The translations under genes were made by a program, and so were the position numbers. From Streptomyces sp. TRM68367 (GTDB lineage Bacteria; Actinomycetota; Actinomycetes; Streptomycetales; Streptomycetaceae), in contig NZ_JACTVI010000022.1 in the NCBI RefSeq assembly GCF_014495685.1, positions 41,990 to 105,989 on the forward strand: a DNA stretch of 64,000 bases. Direction: 5' to 3'. The stretch's first letter is position 1. Every line of letters starts with the position of its first letter. Shown here piece by piece: positions 43,330 through 52,338 of this stretch. Under the pieces are notes generated by a model that was not told where the DNA came from, did no database searches, and saw nothing but the letters and a program-made list of their open reading frames with translations.

Positions 43330-44592
43330 ATGTCGGCAATCAGCAACAACAACTGGAACCGCCGATCCATACTCCAGGCCGCCATGGGCCTGGCCGCCGC
43401 CGGCGGGCTGGCCGCGTGCGGCAGCAACACCGGCCGCTCGGGCGGTGGTTCCGGCAAGGGTCTCGTGCAGTACTTCCACGCCTACGGCGAGGCCGGGGTC
43501 GAGCAGGCCGTCAAGCGGTACGCGAAGGCGTACAAGGAAGCCAACGTGACCACCCAGTGGATCACCGGCAACAACTTCGAGCAGAAGCTCTTCGCCGCGC
43601 TGCTCACCGACAACGCGCCGGACGTTTTCGAGTTCCACCCGCAGATCCAGATGGTCAAGAGCGGCCAGGTGGCGGACCTGACCGACATCATCGAGCCGGT
43701 CAAGGACGACTTCAATCAGGCCGACATCAAGTCGCACACGGTCGACGGCAAGATATACGGCGTCCGGATGATCGACGACCCGCAGTTCCTCTTCTACCGG
43801 CCCTCGCTGTTCGAGAAGGCGAAGATCGAAGTCCCGACCACACTGGAAGAGCTGATCGAGGCCGCCGACAAGCTGACCACCAGCAAGGTCAAGGGCATCT
43901 TCCTCGGCAACGACCTGACCAACGTCGACCGCCCGCTGATCTGGTCGGCCGGCGCCGACACGCTCACCGCGGACAACAAGCCCGCGTTCAACACCGACGC
44001 CGTCGCCGAGGGCCTCAAGCAGCTGCGCGGTCTCTTCACCAGCGGCAACCTGCTCCTCGACGCCCCCGCCGACTCGTGGGACCCGTCGGCCTTCATCCAG
44101 GGCCTCACCGCGATGCAGTGGTGCGGCATGTGGGCCATGCCGGCCATGCAGAAGGCGCTCGGCGACGACATCGGCATCTTCCCCTTCCCGAAGGTCGGCT
44201 CGGCCGGCAAGCAGTCGGTCTACAACGGCGGCTGGTCGATGTTCGTCAACGCCAAGGGCAAGAACGTCGAGGCGGCCAAGGAATACGTGAAGTGGCTGTG
44301 GATCGACCAGAAGGAGTACCAGGAGGACTTCGCCACCTCCTACGGTTTCCACATCCCGCCGCGCACCTCGCTCGCCGAGTCCGCGGACAAACTGAAGTCC
44401 GGCCTGCCGGCCGAGGGGGTCAAGCTCTTCAACGAGTTCGGTCACTTCGACAACATCGGCTGGACGCAGGCCATGATCGCCGCGTTCTGGGACGTGATCG
44501 CCAACACCGTCCGCAAGAACGGCGACCCGAAGGCCGCGCTCGACACCTGTGAAAAGAAGGTCAACGCCGAGCTCAAGAAGCTCTTCGGATAG
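43330..44592 (+). CDS. Sugar ABC transporter, substrate-binding lipoprotein
   Basis: This 420-aa extracellular binding protein is of the family 1 (CUT1) type. Its signal peptide has twin arginines (NWNRRSILQAAMG) and a lipobox GLAAC with lipid-carrying C30, so Tat export and lipid anchoring are likely. The body has NFEQKLFAALLTDNAPDVFE, GGWSMFVNAKGKNVEAAKEY and WSAGADTLTADNKPAF, typical of sugar-binding proteins. The permeases and beta-galactosidase that follow point to lactose or another beta-galactoside as ligand. Confidence 0.92.
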   Translation: MSAISNNNWNRRSILQAAMGLAAAGGLAACGSNTGRSGGGSGKGLVQYFHAYGEAGVEQAVKRYAKAYKEANVTTQWITGNNFEQKLFAALLTDNAPDVFEFHPQIQMVKSGQVADLTDIIEPVKDDFNQADIKSHTVDGKIYGVRMIDDPQFLFYRPSLFEKAKIEVPTTLEELIEAADKLTTSKVKGIFLGNDLTNVDRPLIWSAGADTLTADNKPAFNTDAVAEGLKQLRGLFTSGNLLLDAPADSWDPSAFIQGLTAMQWCGMWAMPAMQKALGDDIGIFPFPKVGSAGKQSVYNGGWSMFVNAKGKNVEAAKEYVKWLWIDQKEYQEDFATSYGFHIPPRTSLAESADKLKSGLPAEGVKLFNEFGHFDNIGWTQAMIAAFWDVIANTVRKNGDPKAALDTCEKKVNAELKKLFG

Positions 44593-44612
44593 TCCGCCGG
44601 ACGGATCTCGAC

Positions 44613-45578
44613 ATGTCGACCACCACCACGCGAGGGGTCGCCTCCCCCGCCCCGGCCAAGGTCTCCAAGGGCCGGCCGAGGCGGGGCCTCAGGGCGAACA
44701 GCACCTTCAACTTCTGGCTCTTCACCGGGCCGTTCCTGATCGGCCTGGTGATCTTCGTCTTCGTGCCCATCGGCTGGAGCATCTGGCTCAGCTTCTTCGA
44801 GGCACGCTTCACCGTCACGCCGAGCAAGTTCGTCGGCTTCGAAAACTACACACAGATCCTGACGGACGCGGACTTCCGCGGCTCGCTGGTCACGTTCACC
44901 GTGTTCGCCGCGTTCATCGTGCCGGCCACCTGGGCCATGTCGCTGGGCCTGGCGCTGCTGGTGAACCGGCTGCGGTTCATGCGGGCGTTCTTCCGGTCGG
45001 TGTTCTTCCTGCCCACCGCGGTCAGCTATGTCGCCGCCGCGCTGATCTGGAAGATGTCCATCTTCAACGGCGTCCGCTTCGGCCTGGCCAACACCGTCCT
45101 CAGCTGGTTCGGCATCGACAACGTCGCCTGGCTGGCCAACCCGAATCCGCCCTGGTACTGGCTGGTCATCGTGACCGTCCGCCTGTGGCTCCAGTCGGGC
45201 TTCTTCATGATCCTGTTCCTCGCGGCGCTGCAGAATATCCCGCGGGAGCTGTACGAGGCCGCCGCCATCGACGGTGCCAAGCCGGGCTGGCAGACCTTCC
45301 GGCACATCACGCTGCCCCAGCTGCGGGCGACCTCGACGGCGGTCATCCTGCTGCTGCTCATCGCCGCCTACCAGGCCTTCGACGAGTTCTTCAACCTGCT
45401 CCCCAGGGCCACGTGGGGCCAGCCGCCGCTGGTCGAGCTGTACAAGATGGCGCTGGGCCAGAACCAGAACTACGGCGTGGGCAGCGCGGGCGCGGTCGTG
45501 CTGACCCTGCTGATCTGCGTCGTGACCCTGTTCCAGGGCAAGATCATGGGCTTCGGAAGGGGTGAGGAGTCCAAGTGA
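44613..45578 (+). CDS. Sugar ABC transporter permease (MalF type)
   Basis: This 321-aa permease has six predicted helices. The cytoplasmic EAA loop reads LYEAAAIDGAKPGWQTFRHI near residue 213, which docks to the shared ATPase. It follows the binding-protein gene by 20 bp and overlaps the second permease by 4 bp. No ATPase is encoded nearby, as is usual for Streptomyces CUT1 systems energised by MsiK. Confidence 0.92.
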   Translation: MSTTTTRGVASPAPAKVSKGRPRRGLRANSTFNFWLFTGPFLIGLVIFVFVPIGWSIWLSFFEARFTVTPSKFVGFENYTQILTDADFRGSLVTFTVFAAFIVPATWAMSLGLALLVNRLRFMRAFFRSVFFLPTAVSYVAAALIWKMSIFNGVRFGLANTVLSWFGIDNVAWLANPNPPWYWLVIVTVRLWLQSGFFMILFLAALQNIPRELYEAAAIDGAKPGWQTFRHITLPQLRATSTAVILLLLIAAYQAFDEFFNLLPRATWGQPPLVELYKMALGQNQNYGVGSAGAVVLTLLICVVTLFQGKIMGFGRGEESK

Positions 45579-46462
45579 CCACCACGGCACCCGACCTCAA
45601 GAAGGTCACCAAGCCCGTCACCAAGGCCAAGGGCGGCCGCGGCGTGATGGGCAGCACCGGCCTGTACATCGCGACCGGTGTCGCCGCGATCCTCTTCCTG
45701 ATCCCCTTCTATCTGATCGTCCGCAACGCGCTGATGACGGACCCGGAGATCACGGGCGAGACCTGGAAGTGGTTCCCCACCGACATCCAGTGGGGCAACA
45801 TCACCGAGCCGTTCAACGACGTCACGGTCGACTTCGCCCGTTCCCTGTGGAACTCGGTGGTCGTCGCCGTCCTGCACACCGCGGGCATCCTGCTGATCTG
45901 CTCGCTGGCCGGATACGGCCTCGCCCGCATCCCGTACAAGCACGCGAACAAGGTCTTCTACGTGGTCCTCGCCACCTTGATGGTCCCCACGGCCGTCACG
46001 TTTGTGCCGAGCTTCGTCCTCGTCTCGTCCCTCGGCTGGGTGGACAGTTACCGAGGTCTCATCATCCCGGGCCTGTTCAGTGGTTTCACCTGCTTCCTGT
46101 TCCGGCAGTACTTCCTGGGGTTCCCGAAGGAGCTGGAGGAGGCGGCACGCGTGGACGGGCTCGGTTACTGGGGCGCGTACTGGCGTGTCGTCGTGCCGAA
46201 CTCGCTGAACTTCTTCGCGGCCATCGCCACGATCACGTTCATCAACGGCTGGAACGCCTTCCTGTGGCCGTTGGTCATCGGCCAGGACCCCAGCGCCTGG
46301 ACGGTCCAGGTCGCGCTGTCGTCGTACATGACGAACCAGACCGTCAACTACCACCTGATCTTCATGGCCACGGCCATTTCCATCCTGCCCCTGGTGTTCG
46401 TGTTCCTCTTCCTCCAGCGCTGGCTGGTGCAGGGGATCGCGCAGACCGGCATCAAGGGCTGA
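45575..46462 (+). CDS. Sugar ABC transporter permease (MalG type)
   Basis: This 295-aa permease has six helices and the EAA loop ELEEAARVDGLGYWGAYWRV near residue 188. The N-terminal 30 residues are a Lys/Thr-rich cytoplasmic tail. It forms the heterodimeric channel with the protein at 44613. Coupled start, GTG at 45575. Confidence 0.92.
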   Translation: MTTTAPDLKKVTKPVTKAKGGRGVMGSTGLYIATGVAAILFLIPFYLIVRNALMTDPEITGETWKWFPTDIQWGNITEPFNDVTVDFARSLWNSVVVAVLHTAGILLICSLAGYGLARIPYKHANKVFYVVLATLMVPTAVTFVPSFVLVSSLGWVDSYRGLIIPGLFSGFTCFLFRQYFLGFPKELEEAARVDGLGYWGAYWRVVVPNSLNFFAAIATITFINGWNAFLWPLVIGQDPSAWTVQVALSSYMTNQTVNYHLIFMATAISILPLVFVFLFLQRWLVQGIAQTGIKG

Positions 46463-46474
46463 GCTAGGAGACCG

Positions 46475-49357
46475 ATGTCTTTGCGCACCACCACGACGGA
46501 CGTCGACTACGTCGAGGACGTCTCACCGGGCCGCGGGGCCCTGCCGCCCCGCGCCTGGTACGCATCCTCGGACGCGAAGTCGCTGTCGCTGAACGGCAGC
46601 TGGCGCTTCAGGCTGTCACCGACCGCCGACGCCGAGGACGACGCGTTCGCCGCGCCCGGGTACGACGCCGGGGACTGGGCCGAGGTCGCGGTCCCCGGGC
46701 ACTGGGTCCTCCAGGGCGACGGGGCCTTCGGAGCGCCGATCTACACCAACCACCTCTACCCGTTCCCGGTGGACCCGCCGCGCGTCCCGACGGACAACCC
46801 GACCGGCGACCACCTCCGCGTCTTCGACCTGCCCTCGGACTGGCCCGCGGACGGCGGTGCCGTCCTGCGGTTCGACGGCGTCGAGTCCTGCGCCCGGGTG
46901 TGGCTGAACGGCACGGACATCGGGGAGTTCAAGGGGTCGCGGCTGCCGCACGAGTTCGCGGTCGGGCAGCTGCTGAAGCCGTCCGGCAACGTACTCGCGG
47001 TGCGGGTGCACCAGTGGTCGGCCGGGTCGTACCTGGAGGACCAGGACCAGTGGTGGCTGCCGGGCATCTTCCGTGACGTCACGCTGCTGCACCGCCCCGC
47101 GGACAGCGCGCTCGACTTCTTCGTGCACGCCTCCTACGACCACATGAGCGGCGAGGGCACCCTGCGCGTCGACTCCGACGTCGACGGCCGGGTGACCGTC
47201 CCGGAGTTGGACATCGATGTCGCGACCGGCGAGCCGGTGACGGTCGCCGTAGAGCCGTGGTCGGCGGAGTCGCCGCGGCTGTACGACGGCGTGCTGGCGA
47301 CCGGGGGCGAGCGGGTGCCGCTGCGCATCGGTTTCCGGACGGTGGTCCTCGCAGACGGCCTGATCAAGGTCAACGGAAAGCCGATCCTGTTCAAGGGCGT
47401 CAACCGGCACGAGTGGCACCCCGAGCAGGGCCGTGCGCTGGACCTGGAGACGATGCGCGAGGACGTGCTGCTGATGAAGCGGCACAACCTCAACGCCGTG
47501 CGCACCTCGCACTACCCGCCGCACCCGGCCTTCCTGGACCTGTGCGACGAGTACGGCCTGTGGGTCATCGACGAGTGCGACCTGGAGACCCACGGCTTCG
47601 TCGAGCAGAAGTGGCGCGACAACCCCTGCGACGACGACCGCTGGACGCCCGCCCTGCTCGACCGCGCCGCCCGCATGGTCGAGCGCGACAAGAACCACCC
47701 GTCGGTCGTGTTCTGGTCGCTGGGCAACGAGGCCGGCACCGGCCGCGGCCTGACCGCCATGGCCGAGTGGATCCACGACCGCGACCCGTCGCGGCTGGTG
47801 CACTACGAGGGCGACATCAACTGCCGTGACACGGACGTGTACTCGCGGATGTACGCCTTCCACGCCGAGGTCGAGAGGATCGGCCAGGGCCTGGACGGCG
47901 GCACCCAGAAGCGGCGTGAACTGCCCTTCATCCAGTGCGAGTACGGGCACGCCATGGGCAACGGCCCGGGCGGACTCGCCGACTACCAGGAGCTGTTCGA
48001 TAAGTACGAGCGGCTCCAGGGCGGCTTCATCTGGGAGTGGATCGACCACGGCATCAAGCATCCGGAGTTCGGCTACGCGTACGGCGGCGACTTCGGCGAG
48101 GAGCTGCACGACGGCAACTTCGTCTGCGACGGGCTGATCTTCCCGGACCGCACGCCGTCGCCGGGGCTCGTCGAGTACAAGAAGGTCATCGAGCCGGTCC
48201 GGATCGAGGGCGATGTCTCCAACGGCACCGACGGCACCGTACGCGTCACCAACAAGTACGACTTCGCCGACCTGTCCGCGCTCGCCTTCGAGTGGTCCTA
48301 CGAGGTCGAGGGCGAGACCGTCGAGGCGGGCAGCCTGGCGGTGCCACCGCTCGCGGCGGGCGAGTCGGCCGAGGTGAAGCTGCCTCAGCCGCCGGCGGAG
48401 CGGCCGGCCGGCGAGGCGCGGTGGACCGTGCGGGCCGTGCTGGCCGACGGCACGGCGTGGGCGGCCAAGGGCCACCTGGTGGCGTGGGGCCAGGTCGCCG
48501 TGGCCGCGCGGGCGGTGCCCTCCGTCGCCGCGAGCGCCGCGCCCGTGAGCGGGGACGGGCGGATCACGCTCGGCCCCGGCGTCTTCGATGCCCGCACCGG
48601 CGCCCTGAAGACCGTCGGCGGCGTCGAGGTGACCGCCCCGCGCCTGGACGTGTGGCGGGCGCCGACCGACAACGACGCCGGCGCCGAGTGGCAGAGCAAC
48701 ACCCGGTACGGCGTGCTGTGGCGCACGCTCGGCCTGCACCGTATGCAGCACCGGCTGGACGCGGTCGAGGTCGGCGACGACGCGCTGACGGTGCGCTCCC
48801 GGGTGGCGCCGGCCGCCCGCGATGCGGGTCTGGCGACGGTGTACCGCTGGCAGTCGGACGGCGACCGCCTCAAGCTGACCGTTTCCGTCACCCCCAAGGG
48901 CGACTGGACGGTGCCGCTGCCCCGGCTCGGCGTCCGGTTCGGGCTCGCCGAGGCCGACCGGGTGACGTGGTTCGGCGGCGGTCCCGGCGAGGCGTACCCG
49001 GACACCCGCAGCGCGTCGAGGGTCGGCCGCTGGCAGGCGACCGTGGACGAGTTGCAGACTCCGTACGTCCGCCCCCAGGAGAACGGCGCCCGCGCCGATG
49101 TCCGCTGGGTGGAGCTCGGCGGGCTGCGGATCGAGGGCGACCCGGAGTTCTGGTTCACCGCGCGGCGCTGGACCAGCGAGCAGCTGGACGCCGCCCGGCA
49201 CCGCACCGACCTCACACCGGACGGCACGGTATGGGTCAACCTCGACCACGGGCAGCACGGCATCGGTTCGCAGTCGTGCGGGCCGGGTCCGCTGCCGCAG
49301 TACTCCCTGAAGGCCGGGCCGGCGGAGTTCTCGTTCGTCTTCTCGGCCCTTCGGTAG
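46475..49357 (+). CDS. lacZ: Beta-galactosidase, glycoside hydrolase family 2 (LacZ type)
   Basis: This 960-aa cytoplasmic enzyme hydrolyses lactose and other beta-galactosides. The order is a sugar-binding domain with VPGHWVLQGDGAFGAPIYTN, an Ig-like domain, a TIM barrel with NRHEWHPEQGR, the acid/base Glu in FWSLGNEAGTGRG and the nucleophile Glu in IQCEYGHAMGNG, and the C-terminal beta-galactosidase small-chain domain (APTDNDAGAEWQ). Length and motifs are complete. It is the last gene of the transporter operon, 12 bp after the second permease. Confidence 0.94.
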   Translation: MSLRTTTTDVDYVEDVSPGRGALPPRAWYASSDAKSLSLNGSWRFRLSPTADAEDDAFAAPGYDAGDWAEVAVPGHWVLQGDGAFGAPIYTNHLYPFPVDPPRVPTDNPTGDHLRVFDLPSDWPADGGAVLRFDGVESCARVWLNGTDIGEFKGSRLPHEFAVGQLLKPSGNVLAVRVHQWSAGSYLEDQDQWWLPGIFRDVTLLHRPADSALDFFVHASYDHMSGEGTLRVDSDVDGRVTVPELDIDVATGEPVTVAVEPWSAESPRLYDGVLATGGERVPLRIGFRTVVLADGLIKVNGKPILFKGVNRHEWHPEQGRALDLETMREDVLLMKRHNLNAVRTSHYPPHPAFLDLCDEYGLWVIDECDLETHGFVEQKWRDNPCDDDRWTPALLDRAARMVERDKNHPSVVFWSLGNEAGTGRGLTAMAEWIHDRDPSRLVHYEGDINCRDTDVYSRMYAFHAEVERIGQGLDGGTQKRRELPFIQCEYGHAMGNGPGGLADYQELFDKYERLQGGFIWEWIDHGIKHPEFGYAYGGDFGEELHDGNFVCDGLIFPDRTPSPGLVEYKKVIEPVRIEGDVSNGTDGTVRVTNKYDFADLSALAFEWSYEVEGETVEAGSLAVPPLAAGESAEVKLPQPPAERPAGEARWTVRAVLADGTAWAAKGHLVAWGQVAVAARAVPSVAASAAPVSGDGRITLGPGVFDARTGALKTVGGVEVTAPRLDVWRAPTDNDAGAEWQSNTRYGVLWRTLGLHRMQHRLDAVEVGDDALTVRSRVAPAARDAGLATVYRWQSDGDRLKLTVSVTPKGDWTVPLPRLGVRFGLAEADRVTWFGGGPGEAYPDTRSASRVGRWQATVDELQTPYVRPQENGARADVRWVELGGLRIEGDPEFWFTARRWTSEQLDAARHRTDLTPDGTVWVNLDHGQHGIGSQSCGPGPLPQYSLKAGPAEFSFVFSALR

Positions 49358-49365
49358 GAGAACCC

Positions 49366-49390
49366 TTAATCGATTGACCAGTTGATCGAC
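49366..49390. promoter_or_regulatory. Imperfect palindrome TCGAT-N10-ATCGA after lacZ
   Basis: TCGAT and ATCGA flank TGACCAGTTG in the 116-bp gap between lacZ and the next ABC operon. It may be an operator for that operon. It is not a GC hairpin and so is a poor terminator. Confidence 0.3.
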
Positions 49391-49473
49391 TTTCCGTCAC
49401 TGTCGTGAGGTCGTCCGCGGCCGGCCGGCTACCCGCCAGCCGGCCGCGGCTTGCTCTTCGCGCAAGGGAGTTG

Positions 49474-50508
49474 ATGGGTCGAGTGAGCGGCAGTATCGAA
49501 GTACGCGGCCTCACCCGCACCTTCCACACCACCGTCCGCCGCCCCGGACTCGCCGGAGCCCTGCGCTCCCTGGTCAACCCGGAGCGGGTCGCCAAGCACG
49601 CCGTCCGCGACATCAGCTTTGACGTCGCCCCGGGCGAACTCCTCGCCCTGCTCGGCCCGAACGGCGCCGGCAAGTCCACCACCATCAAGGTGCTCACTGG
49701 CATCCTCACCCCCAGCTCCGGTGAGGCCCGCGTCGCGGGCGTGGTGCCCTACGAGGAGCGGGAGCGCAACGCCCGCAACATCGGCGCGGTGTTCGGGCAG
49801 CGCACCCAGCTGTGGTGGGACCTGCCGGTGCGGGAGTCGTTCGCGATCCTGCGGGACATCTACGAGGTGCCGAGGGCGGAACACGCCGCCCGGCTCGAGG
49901 AGTTCGACGAGCTTCTCGACCTGTCGTCCTTCTGGGACACGCGCGTGCGCCACCTGTCCCTCGGACAGCGGGTGCGCAGCGACCTCGCCGCCGCCCTGCT
50001 GCACGACCCGCCGGTCGTCTTCCTGGACGAGCCGACCATCGGCATGGACGTGGTGGTCAAGGAGCAGGTGCGGGAGTTCCTGCGCAACCAGGTCGAGCAT
50101 CGCGGCCGTACGGTGCTGCTGACCACGCACGACATGACCGAGGTGGAGCGGCTCGCCGAGCGCGTGGTCCTGGTCAACCACGGGAGGCTCGTCCTCGACG
50201 GCACCCTCGACGAGATCCGCCGCAAGTTCGGCTCGACGTGGCAGGTGCGGGCCACGCTCGCCGGTCCGCACGCCGAGGTCGTACCGCCGAACGGCATCAG
50301 GCTGCTGCGACACGACGGCCCGCGGGTCGTCTTCGGCCCGGACGGGCCGGACGCCCCGACCGTGCACCAGGCACTCAAGGCCGTCATAGAGCGGTACCAG
50401 GTGACCGACATCGGCATCGACGAGGCCGACCTGGAGGACGTGATGCGGGCCGCGTACGTCCACGCTGAGTCTCAGCGAGAAGCAGAACCTCAGCCGGAAG
50501 GGGCCTGA
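49474..50508 (+). CDS. ABC-2 type exporter, ATP-binding protein
   Basis: This 344-aa ATPase has Walker A LLGPNGAGKSTTIKV, a Q-loop near GQRTQLWWDLP, signature HLSLGQRVRSDLAAA, Walker B VVFLDEPTIGMD and the switch His in LLTTHDMTE. The C-terminal 80 residues are an extra regulatory domain common in the DUF990-linked group. The ATG at 49474 has AGGGAG upstream. It drives the two permeases that follow; the substrate is unknown. Confidence 0.92.
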   Translation: MGRVSGSIEVRGLTRTFHTTVRRPGLAGALRSLVNPERVAKHAVRDISFDVAPGELLALLGPNGAGKSTTIKVLTGILTPSSGEARVAGVVPYEERERNARNIGAVFGQRTQLWWDLPVRESFAILRDIYEVPRAEHAARLEEFDELLDLSSFWDTRVRHLSLGQRVRSDLAAALLHDPPVVFLDEPTIGMDVVVKEQVREFLRNQVEHRGRTVLLTTHDMTEVERLAERVVLVNHGRLVLDGTLDEIRRKFGSTWQVRATLAGPHAEVVPPNGIRLLRHDGPRVVFGPDGPDAPTVHQALKAVIERYQVTDIGIDEADLEDVMRAAYVHAESQREAEPQPEGA

Positions 50509-50509
50509 C

Positions 50510-51313
50510 GTGGCCGCGCTGCACGCCTGGCGCGTCGCCCGCGTCACCCCGCTCGGCGAGCTGCACACCCCGCCCCGGATGACCGCCGTTCTGCTGCGGC
50601 TGACCGTGCAGGTGGTGCTGGTGGCGTCCCTGTGGCGCGGCCTGTACGCGCACACCGGGACCACGGCCGGGCTCGACCGCGGGCAGGCGGTGACGTACGC
50701 GGTGATGGCCGTACTCGCCTCCCGGCTCAGGGAGCTGGACCAGCAGGCGGGCCGGGACATGGTGCTGCAGCACATGCACTTCGGCACCATCGTCTACTGG
50801 TACCTGCGCCCGCTGCCGCCCCAGCGCTACTACGTGCTGCGCGCCCTCGGCGAGCAGCTGTACGGGCTGGCGTGGGCGCTCGGCGGCTACGCGATCTGCC
50901 TGGCCGCCGGGGTCGTGGAACCGCCCAGGTCGGCAGCTGTGGCCGGGGTGTTCGCGGTCAGCATGCTGCTCGGCCAGTGGGTGCTGTACTACGTCATGCT
51001 CGTCCTGGACCAGCTGTGCTTCTTCACGCTCCGCAACAACGCCGCGATGCTGATCCTGGTCTTCGCGCAGAACCTGCTGGCCGGGGTGTACGCGCCGCTG
51101 TGGTTCTTCCCGGACTGGTTCATCACGCTGAGCTCCTTCCTGCCCTTCCAGGCGACGCTGAGCGTGCCGTTGTCGCTGTACGTGGGCCGGATCCCGTTGT
51201 CGGAGGCGGGTTTCCAACTGGCCGTACAGGCCGCCTGGGTGGTGGTGCTCGCGCTGTTCACCCGGCTGGTGTGGCGGGCGGCCGCACGCCGTGTGATCTC
51301 GCAGGGAGGCTGA
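50510..51313 (+). CDS. ABC-2 family permease (DUF990/ABC6 type), first subunit
   Basis: This 267-aa protein has six predicted membrane helices and the family segment YLRPLPPQRYYVLRALGEQL near residue 95. GTG start one base after the ATPase stop. It pairs with the next gene to form the membrane part of an exporter of unknown substrate. Confidence 0.85.
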   Translation: MAALHAWRVARVTPLGELHTPPRMTAVLLRLTVQVVLVASLWRGLYAHTGTTAGLDRGQAVTYAVMAVLASRLRELDQQAGRDMVLQHMHFGTIVYWYLRPLPPQRYYVLRALGEQLYGLAWALGGYAICLAAGVVEPPRSAAVAGVFAVSMLLGQWVLYYVMLVLDQLCFFTLRNNAAMLILVFAQNLLAGVYAPLWFFPDWFITLSSFLPFQATLSVPLSLYVGRIPLSEAGFQLAVQAAWVVVLALFTRLVWRAAARRVISQGG

Positions 51314-51314
51314 C

Positions 51315-52121
51315 GTGTCGCTGAAGGCTCTGCGCCTGGTGTGGCGCATCACCGCGCTCAACTTCCGTGCGCAGCTGGAATACCGCACCGAGTTCCTGAT
51401 GATGGTCGCGATCGGCGCGGTCTGGCAGGTGTCGGTGATCGTGTTCGCGACGGTGCTGCTGACGCGGTTCACCGGGATGGGCGGCTGGGACAGCTCGGAC
51501 GTGCTGCTGATCCCGGCGACGCGGATGCTGGCGCACGGGCTGTTCGTGCTGTTCCTGGGGCGGATGCACGGCGCGGGCCGGCAGATCCAGGAAGGGCGGA
51601 TCGACATCTACCTGACCCGGCCCATGCCGGTCCACCGCCAGCTCCAGCTGTCGTACTTCCCCACGAACGCCATCGGTGACCTGACGGTGGCGGCGGGCCT
51701 CATGGTGGGTGCGCTTTCGCGCAGCGACCTCGACTGGACGGCGGGCCGGATCGCGTACCTGGTCGCGGCCGTGCTCGGCGGCATGCTGCTGGAGGCGGCC
51801 CTGTTCACGGTCGTGTGCAGCGCCTCCCTGCGCTTCCCGGCCGCCGACTACTGGGGCCGCTGGCTGGAGGAGCTGCTCGGCACGTTCGGCAGCTACCCGC
51901 TGAACGTGCTGCCCCGGGCGGTCGGCGGCTTCCTGACGTACGGCCTTCCGCTCGCGTTCGTCGCCTACTTCCCGGCGGCCGTGCTGACCGGCCACGGACA
52001 CGGCACCGGGGTGCCGTACTGGCTGGCGGCGGCCTCACCGCTGGTCGGCCTGCTGGCCTACCTGGGGTCCCGGTGGCTGTGGCGATGGGGCCTGAAGCAC
52101 TACACCGGGGTGAACGGATGA
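51315..52121 (+). CDS. ABC-2 family permease (DUF990/ABC6 type), second subunit
   Basis: This 268-aa protein has six predicted helices, with NFRAQLEYRTEFLMMVAIGA near the N-terminus and GRIDIYLTRPMPVHRQLQLS near residue 95, the same family signature as its partner. It closes the three-gene operon. The 217 bp that follow up to the MFS stop hold nothing I can support. Confidence 0.85.
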   Translation: MSLKALRLVWRITALNFRAQLEYRTEFLMMVAIGAVWQVSVIVFATVLLTRFTGMGGWDSSDVLLIPATRMLAHGLFVLFLGRMHGAGRQIQEGRIDIYLTRPMPVHRQLQLSYFPTNAIGDLTVAAGLMVGALSRSDLDWTAGRIAYLVAAVLGGMLLEAALFTVVCSASLRFPAADYWGRWLEELLGTFGSYPLNVLPRAVGGFLTYGLPLAFVAYFPAAVLTGHGHGTGVPYWLAAASPLVGLLAYLGSRWLWRWGLKHYTGVNG

Positions 52122-52338
52122 CGGCCGCCGGGGACCTGGTCGCGCTCGTGCTGACCTGAGCCGTGACCGGGGAGAGTGCGGGTCGTGATCGAGGGTGGGG
52201 ACGCCGCCGGCCCGGACGCAGCTGCGTGGCACCCGCCCCCTGTACCGGCCGCCCCCTCCCTGGCGGCCGTCGTCCTGTGGCGGTCGGGCCGGGCCGCCGC
52301 TCGGCTCCGCCGGTGCGGTGCTCCGGACGCGGGCCGGG

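Noticed and set aside
46616..49258. 880-codon open frame antisense to lacZ
   Set aside because: It is an open antisense frame caused by high third-position GC in lacZ. Composition is Arg/Val/Gly/His-rich with no domain, and the sense gene is unmistakable. The long antisense frame opposite hypF (15891-17318) is rejected for the same reason.
52118..52159. 13-codon ORF overlapping the end of the second ABC-2 permease gene
   Set aside because: It is too short and has no independent ribosome site, so it is probably chance.
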